Shown here piece by piece: positions 50,850 to 63,662 of a stretch of DNA of 64,000 bases. Position numbers and translations under genes: made by a program. The stretch covers positions 12,359,501 to 12,423,500 of the forward strand of contig NC_079371.1 of NCBI RefSeq assembly GCF_021018895.1, written 5' to 3'. Position 1 is the stretch's first letter; each line of letters begins with the position of its first letter. This stretch comes from Seriola aureovittata (Eukaryota; Chordata; Actinopteri; Carangiformes; Carangidae). A model generated the notes under the pieces. It did no database searches, was not told where the DNA came from, and worked only from the letters and a program-made list of their open reading frames with translations.

Positions 50850-52815
50850 TACGATCACATTTGTCACACCGTCTTTATCCCTTTAATTATTTCTATTCTT
50901 TGTGTGAAGAGACGGGAGGGTCTCGGCATGGTGGTAAATATGGTGCGTTGAAAGCTGAATGGAGAGAATGTTCTGGCACATTTTCTGTATTTCAGTACTA
51001 GGACTTGATTTTAAAGGCACACTTGGTAAATAATGGTCGGTAATATCCAGTCAGTTGGCAGCGTACTAATACAGTCTAATACAACAGTCCTCTAATAAAT
51101 CCTCCCTCATGAAGGTGACAGTCCAGTTTTTGTTGAAACTGTTGTAGAGGTGTGCTTAATGGTCATTTTAGAGGCTGCAGTTTGTGCTGAATTATTGTGT
51201 TGTGTTGTGTTTGTCCACCCTATTTAAGCTATATCAATGAGTTTAGGGTAAATAACGAAAACACCCCTCTGTATAATGCAATACAGTTGAATCAGCACCT
51301 CTCTGAAACAGGTTCAATAAAAAAAAAACTCGTGTTGTGGGGACCTGTCATACTTTGGTGGCTCGCCTCCATTTTCATTGACAAAATCCTACAACATAAG
51401 TCATTAAATTTCAGAGTCAAGACTTGATGTAATGTTTAAAGTTCAGGGTTTAGGTTTGGGGTCAGGAAGGACGTGAACGCAGTGTCCCCGTTCATTATGG
51501 GGCATGTTTGTGGGCACTTGTCTCAGTTTTTGAAGTTGACAAAATATTTCTGAAGCGATAAAAAATCTGATCTATTATCTACTTCATCTAGATGAATGAG
51601 GACGAATGACCAGTCAATAGGACAGGGCCCATTTGTTAGATAAATATTGATTAGGCAACTGCGATCCACTATTTACCTACTTTGACACTTTTCAGTATGC
51701 AGAGTATAATCTCAATGATGAATCATCCTGCTTCTTGTTGGGGACCTTCGGCTTTACTTGTTTCAGTCCCTCTGTCTGTCTGGGTTTTGTTCTTTATTTC
51801 TTGCCCAGGCGCTTGCGGGTCTGCCTCTGTTTCTCCTCCTTTGAGGTCTGTTTTTGTCTCATTTCTTTTTGGTTTCTTATCCGATGACTCAGCCATCTCC
51901 CCGCTTTCTCCTTCCATCACTGGTTCCTGTTTGGTAATGACCCAAAGGTAGCAGATTGTTACCAGATCATCAAAGAAAAATTGTGTATTTGCACCTAAAC
52001 CCATTGTTAAATTGACTCTTTTTCCACTAAAAACAACCTATAATCCTCATATTAAATGTCTACAGTACTAATTTACTTTACCAGAGGTCATTGAAGCCGT
52101 AGAAATGAGAGATATAATTTTGTCATCTCTGCTGCACATCACTGGGACGGGCAGCGCCCCTAGAGCGGAGAGAAATACATCACACATCAGTCTGTGACAT
52201 CAGTTTTCCTTTTGGCTATTCTGGATGCAGCGTCACACTCATTCATTAGTGCAGTCCACTCAGAGAAGACGTTATTGTTCAGAGGTCGCGCAAATCTCTT
52301 TTTATTTTTTCAAAGCGGCTCTGAAAGGACTAAAGTTGAGTCATGCTCTTTGTTTCAGGTGCATCAAATAACCTTTTGTTCGGTTTGACGTGAACCTTGT
52401 TGCATCAGTGCGGTGTCAAAGATCATCCAGCTCCTGTCTAAGAGAGCTGAGGGGCAACATCAAGGTGCCACAGGTGGGTTTAACTAAGAAGTCCGAGGGG
52501 CAGAAAGGAAAACTGCAACGTGTGTAGCAATTGTGAGATATTGTGAGTTTAGAGTTATAATTTCTGCCTGTGGTCAGGACAGATTTAGCCATGATGAGTA
52601 TCTGTTGAGTTGAGTCAGAAACTACACACTCAAAATCGTTCTTTTTAGACTAATTACATCCATACAACAGGTTTATTTGGTTAACTCAAGTTTTGACATT
52701 AAAGTTAAACAAAGCCATATAATCCCAGCTCCACAATATTTACTGATTATGATTATTCATAGAGGGCAAGGAAAATGTTTGTTTTTTTTTCCCCATAAAT
52801 CACCTTAAAATCTAC
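50850..52815. other. Intergenic DNA, repeat-like pieces
   Basis: 51000-51520 has the look of a dispersed fish repeat ('gaggtgtgcttaatggtcat', 'gagtttagggtaaataacga', 'gtgttgtggggacctgtc'), but only one copy is in the window. No exon is supported. Confidence 0.4.
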
Positions 52816-52819
52816 ATTA

Positions 52820-53165
52820 GAGCTGAAACTATTGATTAATCAATTTGTCAGTTGGCATAAAAAAAATTCATTTCAATTCCTCTCTCTTGCAAAAATGCCA
52901 AACACTCTCTGGTTCCTGGCCTTCAGTTGTGATGATTTGGTGCTTTTCTTTGTCTTCCATGATTGCAAACTGAATATCTTTGCGTCTTCAAGCCATTAGT
53001 CAGACAAATTTAGCAATATGAAGATGTCACCCTGGGCTCATGGAAACCACGACAGAAATTTGTACATTTTTCTGACATTTTACAGACTAAATGATGTATT
53101 GATTTATCAAGAAAATAATTGGCAGATTAAACAATAATGAAAATAGTTTTTAATTGCAATCTTCA
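52820..53165 (-). repeat. Dispersed repeat, family A, long copy
   Basis: Bounded on one side by 'gagctgaaactattgattaa' and on the other by 'ggcagattaaacaataatga'. The middle has 'tttggtgcttttctttgtct', 'gaagatgtcaccctgggctc' and 'cattttacagactaaatga'. This is the fullest copy in the window. Confidence 0.65.
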
Positions 53166-55855
53166 TCTCCAAATGCCCCAACTTTGACAGCTTGGTCTAA
53201 GTAAACTGCTACATTTGCACAAATCTGGAAGATAGCGGCTTTGTGTTGTGTTGGCTCATGTCTGAAATATGATGTGTTCAGTTTGGTCTGATAGAAATGG
53301 TTCACATGGCGTACGTCATCATAACTGTAGATTAGCAGTGTCTAGTTGCGCCGGTGTTCTTCCTTTCGGGGAACTGTGGTCTCCAAACAGGTGCCTGAAC
53401 ACATTCCTTTGGTTTCCCTTCATGTTACACTGATTTCATGTCTTATTGGTTTGTTGTTGCATTCATGCACGCACAGGGCAGTGATGATGCTGGATTCAAT
53501 TTTATATTTGCCACAGTAATGCTTTATATTGCAGCCCTCAACGTTTACTCATTTGGCAGACACTTTTATCCAAAGCAACTTACAAGTGAGGGAAAACACT
53601 CATTATTGATTAGTTCCTTTTTATAGCTTTAGGATACTTTTTAGATAATGGCACATTTGTGTATTGACATTGGAAGACACAGAGGTCCAGGGAAAAGAGT
53701 ATAACCAGGAACATACTGCAGGCCTGTAGCCTACATGTCACTGCCTGCTTACATCACTGTACTTACAGCAGACTTCTGAGGTGGTACAGGTTTACGTTGA
53801 CTGTGGAACTTCAAACAACTTCAACTTGCATTCAAAACTGATGCAAGTTTTGGGACCAAATGCCAGAACTACAGGCGGCAGCTGTAGGAAATATCTCAAT
53901 AGTGTCCCTTAACAGTCACACTACTATTCATTTCACCACCATCGTCAATGGTGGACACTCTGTAATAATCTGTGTGTGACTGTCAAGGATGGTCATGCTC
54001 ATGCACCTGTAATAATAGAACAGGTGCACCTTAGTTACGAAAGATTTATTGTATAAATTGTTTTGTGAGCCTCCTATCCCCTAACTTGACATCGTGCTCC
54101 ACTGGTCCACTGCTAGTACAAACACTGACACTGTAAATTGGGAAGAATTATGCCGTATGTTGCAGGCCATCATCTAAAGTGTTCCCCTTGCTGCTGTAAA
54201 AAGGTTGTTTATTATATCAGCTCACACTACCTCTGTCTCTCAGAGCCGCTATCAGTGAAGCACCAAACTCTCAGGTTCTTGACATTTTCCTCAGGAACAG
54301 CTTCATCCTGCATTATGGCATTTCCTTCATCCTGATTTCCTTTAAAAATCTTCCTGGCTTCACTGGTAGTTTGGCTGTGTGTACCCAAAGTGCTTGTCGT
54401 CATGTTTCAGTTTCATCAGCTGCCACAAAGTAATGAAATGTCCTCCGCAAGTTGCATTTTGAGTGACGATGTGGTCGTCTGCATCTTGGTGTCATTAGCC
54501 ATGGTAAACTGTTCAGATTCTTCAACATGACTACCGCAGCATTCTTGTTTCTTGTAAAAAAAAAAAAAAAGAAAAGAAGAACACATAACACATTTAAATC
54601 TGCTGCATCATTAACTAGCCTAAAAGCAAATCTGTGACCTAGTCTCATATTGGCCATCATTAGAGTAATTAATGACAATCTCTAACTACAGAAAAGTCCC
54701 TCTAGACTGTCACCCTCAACCACAAATTGATTTGATTGTGAATCACTTACATTCCAACCTTTAACCCGTTATACTGTACTTTAAGGATCATGCCAGTGTT
54801 TATACATGATTTGTTTCATTTACTAAACCACATTTAAATTACTGATGACCATCCACTAAAACCTTTTTTCCTAATTTATGTCGACTTTCAGACTCTCTGG
54901 TATATGTGCTGGATGTTGTTGTACTCGTACTCTGTGTGGCTCTCCAATGATGTTTTAGCTTTTAAAATATCATCTTGGAAAAGACATTTTTTCTTTATGG
55001 GCATCAAAGCTGCCAATAATTGTTTGTTTTATGTAGGAAATCTCTGCACACGATTACCAAAGCCCAACAGAACATCTCCTTGAGATAATTAATTTTGGAG
55101 CTTGGACACAAAGATGTATGGTGCCAGGGAGGAAACAGTTCCAGTCTGGCAGTGTTGTTATTGTCATCATCTTCATCTGTGCATCTTTTTAGCTTTTAGC
55201 TCTGATATTGAATTTTGGTTCGTTTGGTTCTGCAGGTTTTAACATGAGGTGTCACCACTGCGGTTAAAATTATGTATGTAAATTATTTTTATTTTTTTTC
55301 GGTCATGCAGTATTTGAATTGAAGATACCTGATATTCTCCAGTCATGACCTATGAGTTACAGGCTATTCAATAAGTAAGAAAAAATTATACAACACTTTT
55401 CAAAAGTACAACACAAAGTGATTTGCAATTGCAAAAAAGACGCTAAACAGCAAAACAAGCAAAAGCTGTGAAAGAATGAGAAAAAATCAGGGCAAGTAAT
55501 CTTTAGTAAAATGCTTCTGAGTATAAATATGATTTGAGATGATTTTTCACCTGAGATTCCTGAGAGGCCTATTGCACCTGTATGAGATCAGCAACTCATT
55601 ATGGTGGAGCCAAATTAATGGAATCAGAAGGAAATATTTTTGAAATATCACTATGGTCAAGTGCAAATCTCTGCAATTTGTTTGATAAAGGTCAAATGTG
55701 TCACAACAACAATAATTGAAGCATTGTGGTTCTGTAGAGATGCTACAAATCATATTCTCCAGATGTAAGGGGACAAAAATTACATCATCATCATTTTTAA
55801 AAATTTTTTCAATGAAAATAAAATGGAAAAATTATGATGATGCCGAATTATTTTA
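53166..55855. other. Intergenic DNA, no gene recognised
   Basis: Carries the fish-repeat signature 'catttggcagacacttttat' followed by 'ccaaagcaacttaca' at 53551-53585, a mark of a common teleost short repeat. A weaker repeat piece lies near 55375-55490. No exon is supported. Confidence 0.45.
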
Positions 55856-55859
55856 TTTC

Positions 55860-56060
55860 TGCATATTGTTCCGCCCTAGTGGACACAGTCATGGTTCTCA
55901 GAGGATGAAACATAATGACTTTGGTCTGACTTTTCCTTTATTGTCAATAGCCGGTTTACACTTATGGTTCTGAGTGAAATGTCTCAAATACTATTTGCTG
56001 GATTGCCATGAAGTGTGGAACAGATACAGCATGGTTGTGGACACAGCTGAGTCTTGTTTG
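55860..56060 (-). repeat. Dispersed repeat, family B, reverse piece
   Basis: Reverse forms of family B marks: 'gtggacacagtcatggttc', 'gtgaaatgtctcaaatacta' and 'gattgccatgaagtgtgg'. Confidence 0.5.
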
Positions 56061-58065
56061 ATTAAAACTAACAGGGCTGAATAACTGATTAAAGGTGTTT
56101 CACAAAGTCCAACTGGGAATCAAAACCGAACCCTCGGTTTCTGGAAACCACTGTTGAGTTAGAAGCCAGGGAACCTGAAGAGCTGTCATGTAATTTAAGA
56201 TCTGATCTGAGGCAAAGACCAGAACTTCACTTTTGTTGTGATTTAAGTGCAGGAAACCATGATACACTCAGGCACTAATCTCCTTAAAACAATTATGTAA
56301 TATGATTGCAAGTTCCCCAGGTTTCACAAATACATAAATATAAATTAAATATGTCATATGTTACGAAACCCAGTGTATGCACAGTATAACAGAATAAAAT
56401 AACAATAATCCTCTGTTCTCCTCTCCCTAATATGAGTCTATTCAAGCAAATCATTGATTAGCCAAGTAAAGGAGCCGCTGATTCCCTGTTGTTTGAAAAG
56501 ACCACAACTCCGAGTCTACTGCTCCGCATGTGAATCTCATTTTCACTGGATTTGTGACTAAGCACACATCACTTTCTTCAAGATGTAGTGTTTTCAGAGA
56601 TTGCCTTAAAAAAAAAAAAAAAAAGCACTCCAGACTTTCTCTGGGCAAAAATAGCACACATCTTTATGCAGGAGCTCCCAGAACAAAAACACTCAAAGTT
56701 GTTTGTTTTTTTTCCACCCAGCAGTCTCGTAGGTACTTAAGCTGTCCCGGTGTCCCACACACTCTGTTGTCTCAAGCGCTGCCATTGTTGCGGTTGTCAT
56801 TATAATCCCTGCCATTATGAGACGAGGCTGTGTTGGTATCATAGGTGGGTGGCGGAGAAGAACATGGCTGTGGAGAGGCGGATGGATGAAGAGCGAGGGG
56901 TCGGAGGGATGAGTGCCTCGTCTCCCTGACAGCAAATGGACTCAAATGAATCCAATTAGCGGGCCTTCTTTGTGCCAGAATCTCCTGTTTGTGTCAATAT
57001 TCATGTGGAGGCTCAATTAGTCTTATAACCCTCTTAAGCACAATCGCTCATCCAGGCATATTAACTCAGGCTCTCACTTATTCACTCACTCATTTTTCCC
57101 ACTCATGGATCCATTGGTTTCCATGCAGCAGCTCCTTCATTCACTTGCTCACTCATTAATTTGTTTACTCAGTCACTCTTTCACAGCGGCACGTCTGGTA
57201 CATTTTGAACGGTATGATCTGTGTGTGGTTTGGTTATTTTCAAGTGTAATTTATTAAGAAAATTTTGTATTCTTTCTCTCTTACTGTGACAATTATCTCT
57301 GTCTATTTGTGTTATGTTGCAAGTAGATACATAAAACCCATGAGAGGAGGCCAAGAGACAGAGTGAGGGTAACATGTTGCAATAGCATGGAAAACTAACG
57401 CTGAGTAATGGAGGAAAAAGGGCATAAATGTATTCCTGGGTCAGGTTCTGGTCTTAGATTTGGCATAGTGGTGGAGTCGAGACTTATACCTGCTTTAATT
57501 GAATGAATGATTGATTGATTGATTGATGGAAACAAACTGCGAACATGTCAGCAAAGAGCTGCTAATTTACTCACCCTGCAGATAAAGAGCAACATTATCG
57601 TTAATTTGAAGTTGAGTTTCTGGTCATGTGAAAGCCAGTCTAGTATTCACTCTCCTTTCGCTCTGTTTTGGTCTCTACCAACTGTTTTTAACAGGTTTAC
57701 AGGTGCAGCTCCTCAGCTATCATCATCTCGAAACACATTTACATCGCAAAAGGGCGAAACAGTGTATTACATAGGTACCACAGTTACTGGACATGGAGCA
57801 GGCAGGGATCAAAGAGGGACAATTTACAGAGGAGAAGATGTAGAAATAGAAGTAAGAGTCGTGGTATGAGGGAGAGCTGGACACAGATGAGGAGACAAAA
57901 GGAGGACAGAGGCAACATGCTTCTGTGAGAACATCATGGCAAAGATGAAGATTTTTTGTGTGTTAAAAAGCCAAATATCAGATGAAATACTGTGACCAGA
58001 TAGAAGTGTTTGGATAGCCAAAAAGATTTTGGAGCAGATTTTAATTTAGTTTTTCAGCTCTAAAT
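56061..58065. other. Intergenic DNA, no gene recognised
   Basis: Short simple repeats only (for example 'gattgattgattgatgg' near 57515, and ACTC-type runs). The frames are short and resemble nothing known. Confidence 0.5.
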
Positions 58066-58069
58066 AGTT

Positions 58070-58190
58070 TCTTATATTCAAATAGTTTTTCTGTAGAGAC
58101 CAAACACAGAGCGAACAAAAAGATTGAATTTTGGAATTAAAGTTGTGAGGTGGACAGAAACACGACTCCAGATGAATGATATTGTTGCCT
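58070..58190 (+). repeat. Dispersed repeat, family C, partial
   Basis: Reads 'gagaccaaacacagagcga', 'gaggtggacagaaacacgac' and 'tccagatgaatgata', matching the central part of family C. Confidence 0.5.
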
Positions 58191-58650
58191 CATAACTGCT
58201 GAATGTTTAAATAAGAAACTTAATAGGCGATGATGTGTCAAAGTTATTTTCACCACTTGTTCCCTCTCTCCCAAAGTGCCCAAAAAAACCCAAACTGTTA
58301 ATTTTTTTAATCAATTTTAGTGACAGTGATGATCTCACTGGTGAAGTTCTCAGGACTGAGTCAGTGATAGTCTTTTGTAGGACAAACACAGTGTTGTGCT
58401 GCTCAATCTGACGTGACGAGGTGATTGCTCCTAGAGTTTTGAGTATTGTAGCAGAGTTTCAGAAAATGTGCCTAAGCAGTTTGAGAAAAAGTACTAATTT
58501 AAAAACTAGTAATATGCTCACTCATTTACTCTAACTCGCATTCGGTCTGTCACTCACCCACATATTACCTTGCTTACTGTCTCAAATTTGCTCATTCAGT
58601 CAAATTTCACTCACTCACTCATTTACCAACACTTACTCTCTGTCACTATC

Positions 58651-58652
<2 letters not shown>

Positions 58653-58690
<38 letters not shown>

Positions 58691-58700
58691 TCACTCACTC
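58653..58700. repeat. (CA)n then (ACTC)n microsatellite
   Basis: CA tract running into ACTC units. Confidence 0.95.
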
Positions 58701-59835
58701 ACTCAGATTTACAGTCGCTAACAGGTGTGACTTTCACAGCTTCGGCCGTTGGCAGCGACTGAAACTGCGGATGAGGAACGAGCAGCATGTTCCTCCACAA
58801 CCTTAGTCATCACATCACAGGGAACAGAGAGAATAGATCATCAGTCTCTGCAACAGCTCCATCATACTGTAGTGTGAGTTATTGAAGTTTATTACCGTTA
58901 AAATGTCAAGGGTTTAACTGATGAAGAGAGATACATTGTGTTTATTTCTAATGTAAATGTGGCCATAAATAATACGGTTATTTGTGGACCACTTCAGGGT
59001 GAAGAGTTCAGGGGATGATGGAGGGGGATAAAGGAGGCTGAGGAGGGCTTGGGTTATGTAGGAAATCATTTCAGGGTAAACAAACTGTGGTTCTCATGCC
59101 AGAGGTGAAAGATACTTGTCCTAAGCCTGTCTTTTCTTTTTTTTCAGTTTATTTTTACACCCAGAGAGTCAAGGTTGCGCTCTGCTTCTTGAAAGGAAGG
59201 AGCTAATCTGTCGCCTAGCAACACCTCCCACTCCTGCATCGAAGCGGGAGTGAGAGAGAGAGAGGGAGGATGTGGAGTAAAGAGAGGAGTTGAGGAAAAA
59301 AGATAGAAATTTAGGTACACAGAGAGGAAGAGAGGGACGACCGGGAACATGGTGAACTGACTGGGGAACTGGATGATGTACATTTGTGTGTAAGATCTGA
59401 ATAATTATGTTCTTAAAGCTGAAACTTATCCCATGTATGAAACAGTCCTATATAATACATACATATATAAACACATACACACTCTGTTTTATCTGCTCTT
59501 TAGTTTTTATCCTGAATTTCAAACTCTGATCAGGAACAGGGGCTTCAGCTATAGACACCCTGAACATCTGTTGCATCTGTTCTCCCTGTATAACAATTTA
59601 CCTGTACTGTTCCTATTAAACAAAAAACTCACATAGAAAATGAGATTTCAATCACCAATTCAATAATCCCTACATTATCAAAATTAGGGTTTGTGTCTGT
59701 GAAACTGGTTTCACAAATGTAGGAGCTGAAACTCCATAAAGATATTATAGATAAATAAATTCATATTATCTCACAGTCTGCTTCAGTGACCGTGAATGCA
59801 GAAGATTTTAGAAGATTTCTTTTCCAGGGCGTTTT
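58701..59835. other. Intergenic DNA, no gene recognised
   Basis: No exon, repeat family or RNA gene is recognised. Confidence 0.45.
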
Positions 59836-59841
59836 CCTTCA

Positions 59842-59862
59842 GTATTATTATTATTGTTATTT

Positions 59863-59899
<37 letters not shown>

Positions 59900-59970
59900 C
59901 ATTATCATTATCATTATCATTATCATTATCATTATAATTATAATTATTATTATTATTATTATTATTACAG
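59842..59970. repeat. (ATT)n(ATCATT)n(ATT)n compound microsatellite
   Basis: ATT units flank a central block of about 11 hexamers of type 'atcatt'. The frames through it give Ile- or Tyr-rich low-complexity translations that are not genes. Confidence 0.95.
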
Positions 59971-59999
59971 TGATCATGCACATACAGGAGTGGAGGAAG

Positions 60000-60100
60000 G
60001 GGTATGGCATTTAAAGACCCTCGGCTGGATTTGAATCAGCAATACTGTTATATAGTTCCTATCTCAGCCACTAGGTCAATAGGGCACTCGCCTAGACTGG
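60000..60100 (-). mobile_element. tRNA-derived SINE head
   Basis: On the - strand an A-box-like 'tagtggctgagatagg' is followed after about 30 bp by a B-box-like 'gattcaaatcc'. The spacing is tRNA-like, but the folded tRNA is incomplete, so this is a SINE remnant abutting the microsatellite. Confidence 0.5.
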
Positions 60101-60368
60101 TTGTTATGTATGAACTGTATCTGTTGCTTTATTTATTTTTACATAATTACATCTGCAAGACAAATGGTTACCACTCTCAATAGGACAAGGGCAATATCCA
60201 GGAAGAATGGATGAAATGAAATGATGAAAAATAACACGGTTAATAAAACATAATCAGGTACAGTGTGAGATGGAGTCCATGTAGGTAAAGGTACTTGACA
60301 TTGACATTGTCTGCATGTATTTTTATATCATAATGAGTCAGTCACACTACACAAAGAAAAACAATTCA

Positions 60369-60690
60369 AGGGTGCCCCGGTGGACTAGGGGTTCAGATGC
60401 TGACCATGAACCACCTCTGTCCCCACTCTGGATCTGGGCGGCACCTACAGTACGTTACATGTCATTGTTCTTCTCCTCATCTCTCTTTAAATCATTCAGG
60501 AGGCGTTAACAGCTTCTCTGCCTTTTTTAAAGAACATTTTTCAGATAGAGAGATATGGACAGGACATATGGAAAAAGGGTGGAGGGTGACATTAAACAAA
60601 AGTCCTGGGCTTGAATCAAACAGGAGATGTTGCATTTATGTGATAGATTTCTCCGACCACTGTGACTGTTTTCTGTCTTTTTCTAGGAAC
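60369..60690. mobile_element. Two SINE remnants in opposite orientation
   Basis: The left one (+ strand, 60369-60490) starts 'gggtgccccggtggactagg' and ends 'tacatgtcattgttcttctc'. The right one (- strand, about 60540-60690) has a reversed B-box region 'gggcttgaatcaaacagg' and 'gatgttgcatttatgtgata'. Both resemble percomorph tRNA-derived SINEs by recall. Confidence 0.45.
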
Positions 60691-60956
60691 TCTTGATGGA
60701 ACTCAAAATCATCTCTCTCTCCAAAATCAATATTGACCCTCCAGGTTGGGAACACTGATCTAGGTGAATCCTCTTACTGATTGCATGCTGGGACAGACTC
60801 AACCCCCCTCACGCCACCCCCATGGGTAAGCAATTTTGTGTCTCTAAATATATCAGCAGCACCACAAACACTCATAAAACAAAAGCAATGACAATTACTC
60901 TTAAACAAAACTGAAAACACAATATATACACATACATACATACACACATACACACG

Positions 60957-60958
<2 letters not shown>

Positions 60959-60988
<30 letters not shown>
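60959..60988. repeat. (CA)n microsatellite
   Basis: Perfect CA tract of about 15 units, preceded by interrupted CA/TA-rich sequence. Confidence 0.95.
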
Positions 60989-60992
<4 letters not shown>

Positions 60993-62750
60993 AAACTGGT
61001 AAATGTTCAAATGTTTAATGATAACACCTCAGTACACACTCCAACACCTTCACTGCCCGTCACTCTGACTTGAAGTCTGTCGGATCCATCGACAAACAGA
61101 CGCAACTTGTGAATATAAACCATACAAACACCCACGCACACAGCTCCACCCACACTCCTGCTCCTCACCTCCTGCCTTTATCCATCACTCCCTGCCTCCT
61201 TCTCTTGGTTTGGCTTTGTGAGCCAGTAGCCTTGTGCCTTTTCTCTCCGCTTTTCAATATGTAGTTTATTTTTAGCAGCCACGGCACAGAACAGGAGGGC
61301 AGAAGTTTTTCACTAGTGCTCTTTGGTTGTGTTCGAGTTCTCTGTCTCCTCAAGGTCCCTCTGGATTATACTTAGACTCACAGGAGAACATGCGGACAAT
61401 AACTCGGTAAATAGCCTGGATATTTCTTTTGAGGATGGAGCCTGCCACGAGAGGCTTTATTGTACTGTGTGAGACTGGACGTGCGTCTGTGCTCAAGGAT
61501 AAGATCTGTATCAAAGTACATTTCAGATGCACTTTTTAAAGTAAAACACATGTCACACTAACATTTGAATACAAGAAGTACTTGCAAGTCTTTGTTTCAT
61601 TTGGAAATTGGTACTAGAAAGTATTTATTTAACATGCAATATTTATATTTCTGTATTTGTACATAGCATTTGTGTTCTTATTATCTAGATATTTGAAACA
61701 TTATGGCTTTTTTATGGTGGACACAAGCGTTTTTCTTCTCCCAGAGTACTGTACTGTAACATACCAGAACAGACACTGACTCTTTCTCCCCACAGTAAGT
61801 TGGTGCTGATGCGGGGTTGCCATGGTGACGTGATGTAGATGTGTTACATCATGAGAGACCTCCTAGCAGCAGATCTTTCATTGAGACTCCCTCTGTTTTT
61901 CGCTCTGTGTGTCTCGCTCCCCTTGATTAACTCTCATTTTCAGACAAGAGGTCAAGCACAGAAATCAAATCGGGCCAAAGACAAAGACATAATATGTGGA
62001 TGATTTTGCATTTGCTGTTAGCTTAAGTGTTCATTTTGGTTTGTATCATCCAGACATACAGTATGTTCAAGATGAACACATAGTTCGAGGTGTTGCATAA
62101 CAAAAGCAGAGAGTGGGTTGATGAGAGTGAGGGAGGAACAGATGTGCTGAATGGGCTTCATATCAGCCAATAACCCACAATTGTACCTTCTTCTTTTCTT
62201 CCATTTGTCCTCTTTTTCCTTCACTGTCCTTGTGCACCGTGGCTCAAAATACATCTCTACTGACCTGACCTGGGGTTTTGATACCAATCACATGACTACA
62301 CCCACATAACCATCAGAGTTGTCTTCATTATGTTCTCCCCCTCTGTGTCATCTACTGTCCCGAGCAATTTACTGATTCATTCATTCTGGGCTGATTCATG
62401 AATGGATGGGGTCAATTACTTGTGGCTCGTTCATTTCTTCCCATTGATGCCTGATTTCTATCTGGAGTGCTCCAAAAATACATTAACACACAAACAAGTA
62501 CGGTGTCAATAAGCTGGAAAACAGGTAACAGGTTACAGATGAGCCTTTTTCCAGGAAAGCAGCTTTTTATTGGATATTCTTATTGTATTGAGTCATTAAT
62601 AAAACACAAAATTAGAAACACTTATAAAAAGCCAAATGTACTGAATGAATGAATTCAGATGTGCGATTGTTGCCAATATTAGTGGTTTTTTACTGTCTGG
62701 AGAGATTTTATCTATTTTGAGAGGTTTTACAGTAATTGGGCAGATATGAC
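60989..62750. other. Intergenic DNA, no gene recognised
   Basis: No exon is supported. An RFX-type X-box-like motif (GTTGCCATGGTGAC, one base from a symmetric X-box) lies at 61816-61829, in a local GC-richer patch. Confidence 0.45.
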
Positions 62751-62754
62751 GGGT

Positions 62755-63662
62755 CCAGTGATGAAATATAACTATGTACATTTACTCAATTACTGTACGT
62801 AGGTACACTTCCACTACACTGCATTTATTTAACAGCTTATTATCTAACTTATTATCTACTTTACAGATTAAGATTTTACATGAAATACATGAAAAGAAAG
62901 TTTATTTTAATTAACCATTTTAATTAACCATTCAATTAACCAAAAAGGGGAAATTACCTAAATTTCATCCCAAAAAAATGATCTAAAAAATGATGATGAA
63001 TATAACAGAACTTTGTTTTTTCTTCTGTTTCTCTGCCGTGTTTATCATCATACGATCCACAAGATTTATTATGTGACCCTTGGCGAGTGACCCAAAAAAG
63101 TACTTTTACTGTTGATACTTTACCTACATTTTGCTGATAATACATCTGTACTTCATTAAGATTTTAAATGCAGGATTTTACTTGTGACAGAGTATTTTTA
63201 CATTGGTGTATTGGTACTTTTACTTAAGGAAAAGATATGAAAATCTCTTCCACCAATGGTGGTCCCATGTGGTGGAAACATTCAGACCTTTTCCTTTATT
63301 AATGTCAAATGTACTTAATGCACCAAAAATAAAAGTACTCATTATGCAGAATATCCTGCTTCTAAATCATGAGTACTATAACCGGATTATAATTGTTGAT
63401 GCATTCACGTGTACATCACTGTAATGTTGCAGCTGCTAAAGGCAGAGCACTTTATATACTGCTGGATAGTTGAATCTATCATTTTGAATCAGAAGTTATC
63501 CATTATATATTTAAATAATCTGATTCTGCAAAGTAATTGTAACTGAAATAGTCAAATAAATTTAGTAGAAGCAAGAATTGGAAATAGTGGAGTAGAATAC
63601 CTCTAAACTGTTCTTAACTACGGCACCTGAGTGAATGTTCTTAGTTACATTTCACCGCTGGT
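62755..63662. mobile_element. Foldback-type non-autonomous element, about 0.9 kb
   Basis: The two ends are inverted copies: 'ccagtgatgaaatataacta' at 62755 and, reversed, 'ccagcggtgaaatgtaacta' ending at 63662. Inner landmarks also mirror each other: reversed 'ttggtgtattggtactttta' and 'cttaagg' near 63205 versus 'aataaaagtactcattatgc' near 63330. The centre is at about 63240-63270 ('ccaccaatggtgg'). The pieces resemble a very common fish repeat. No coding capacity is seen. Confidence 0.55.

Noticed and set aside
56693..56935. 80-codon frame on the - strand with MAALETTECVG
   Set aside because: No known family, no splice support, and average composition for the region. Kept out as a chance frame.
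59783..60034. Ile- or Tyr/His-rich open frames
   Set aside because: They are translations of the (ATT)n/(ATCATT)n microsatellite.
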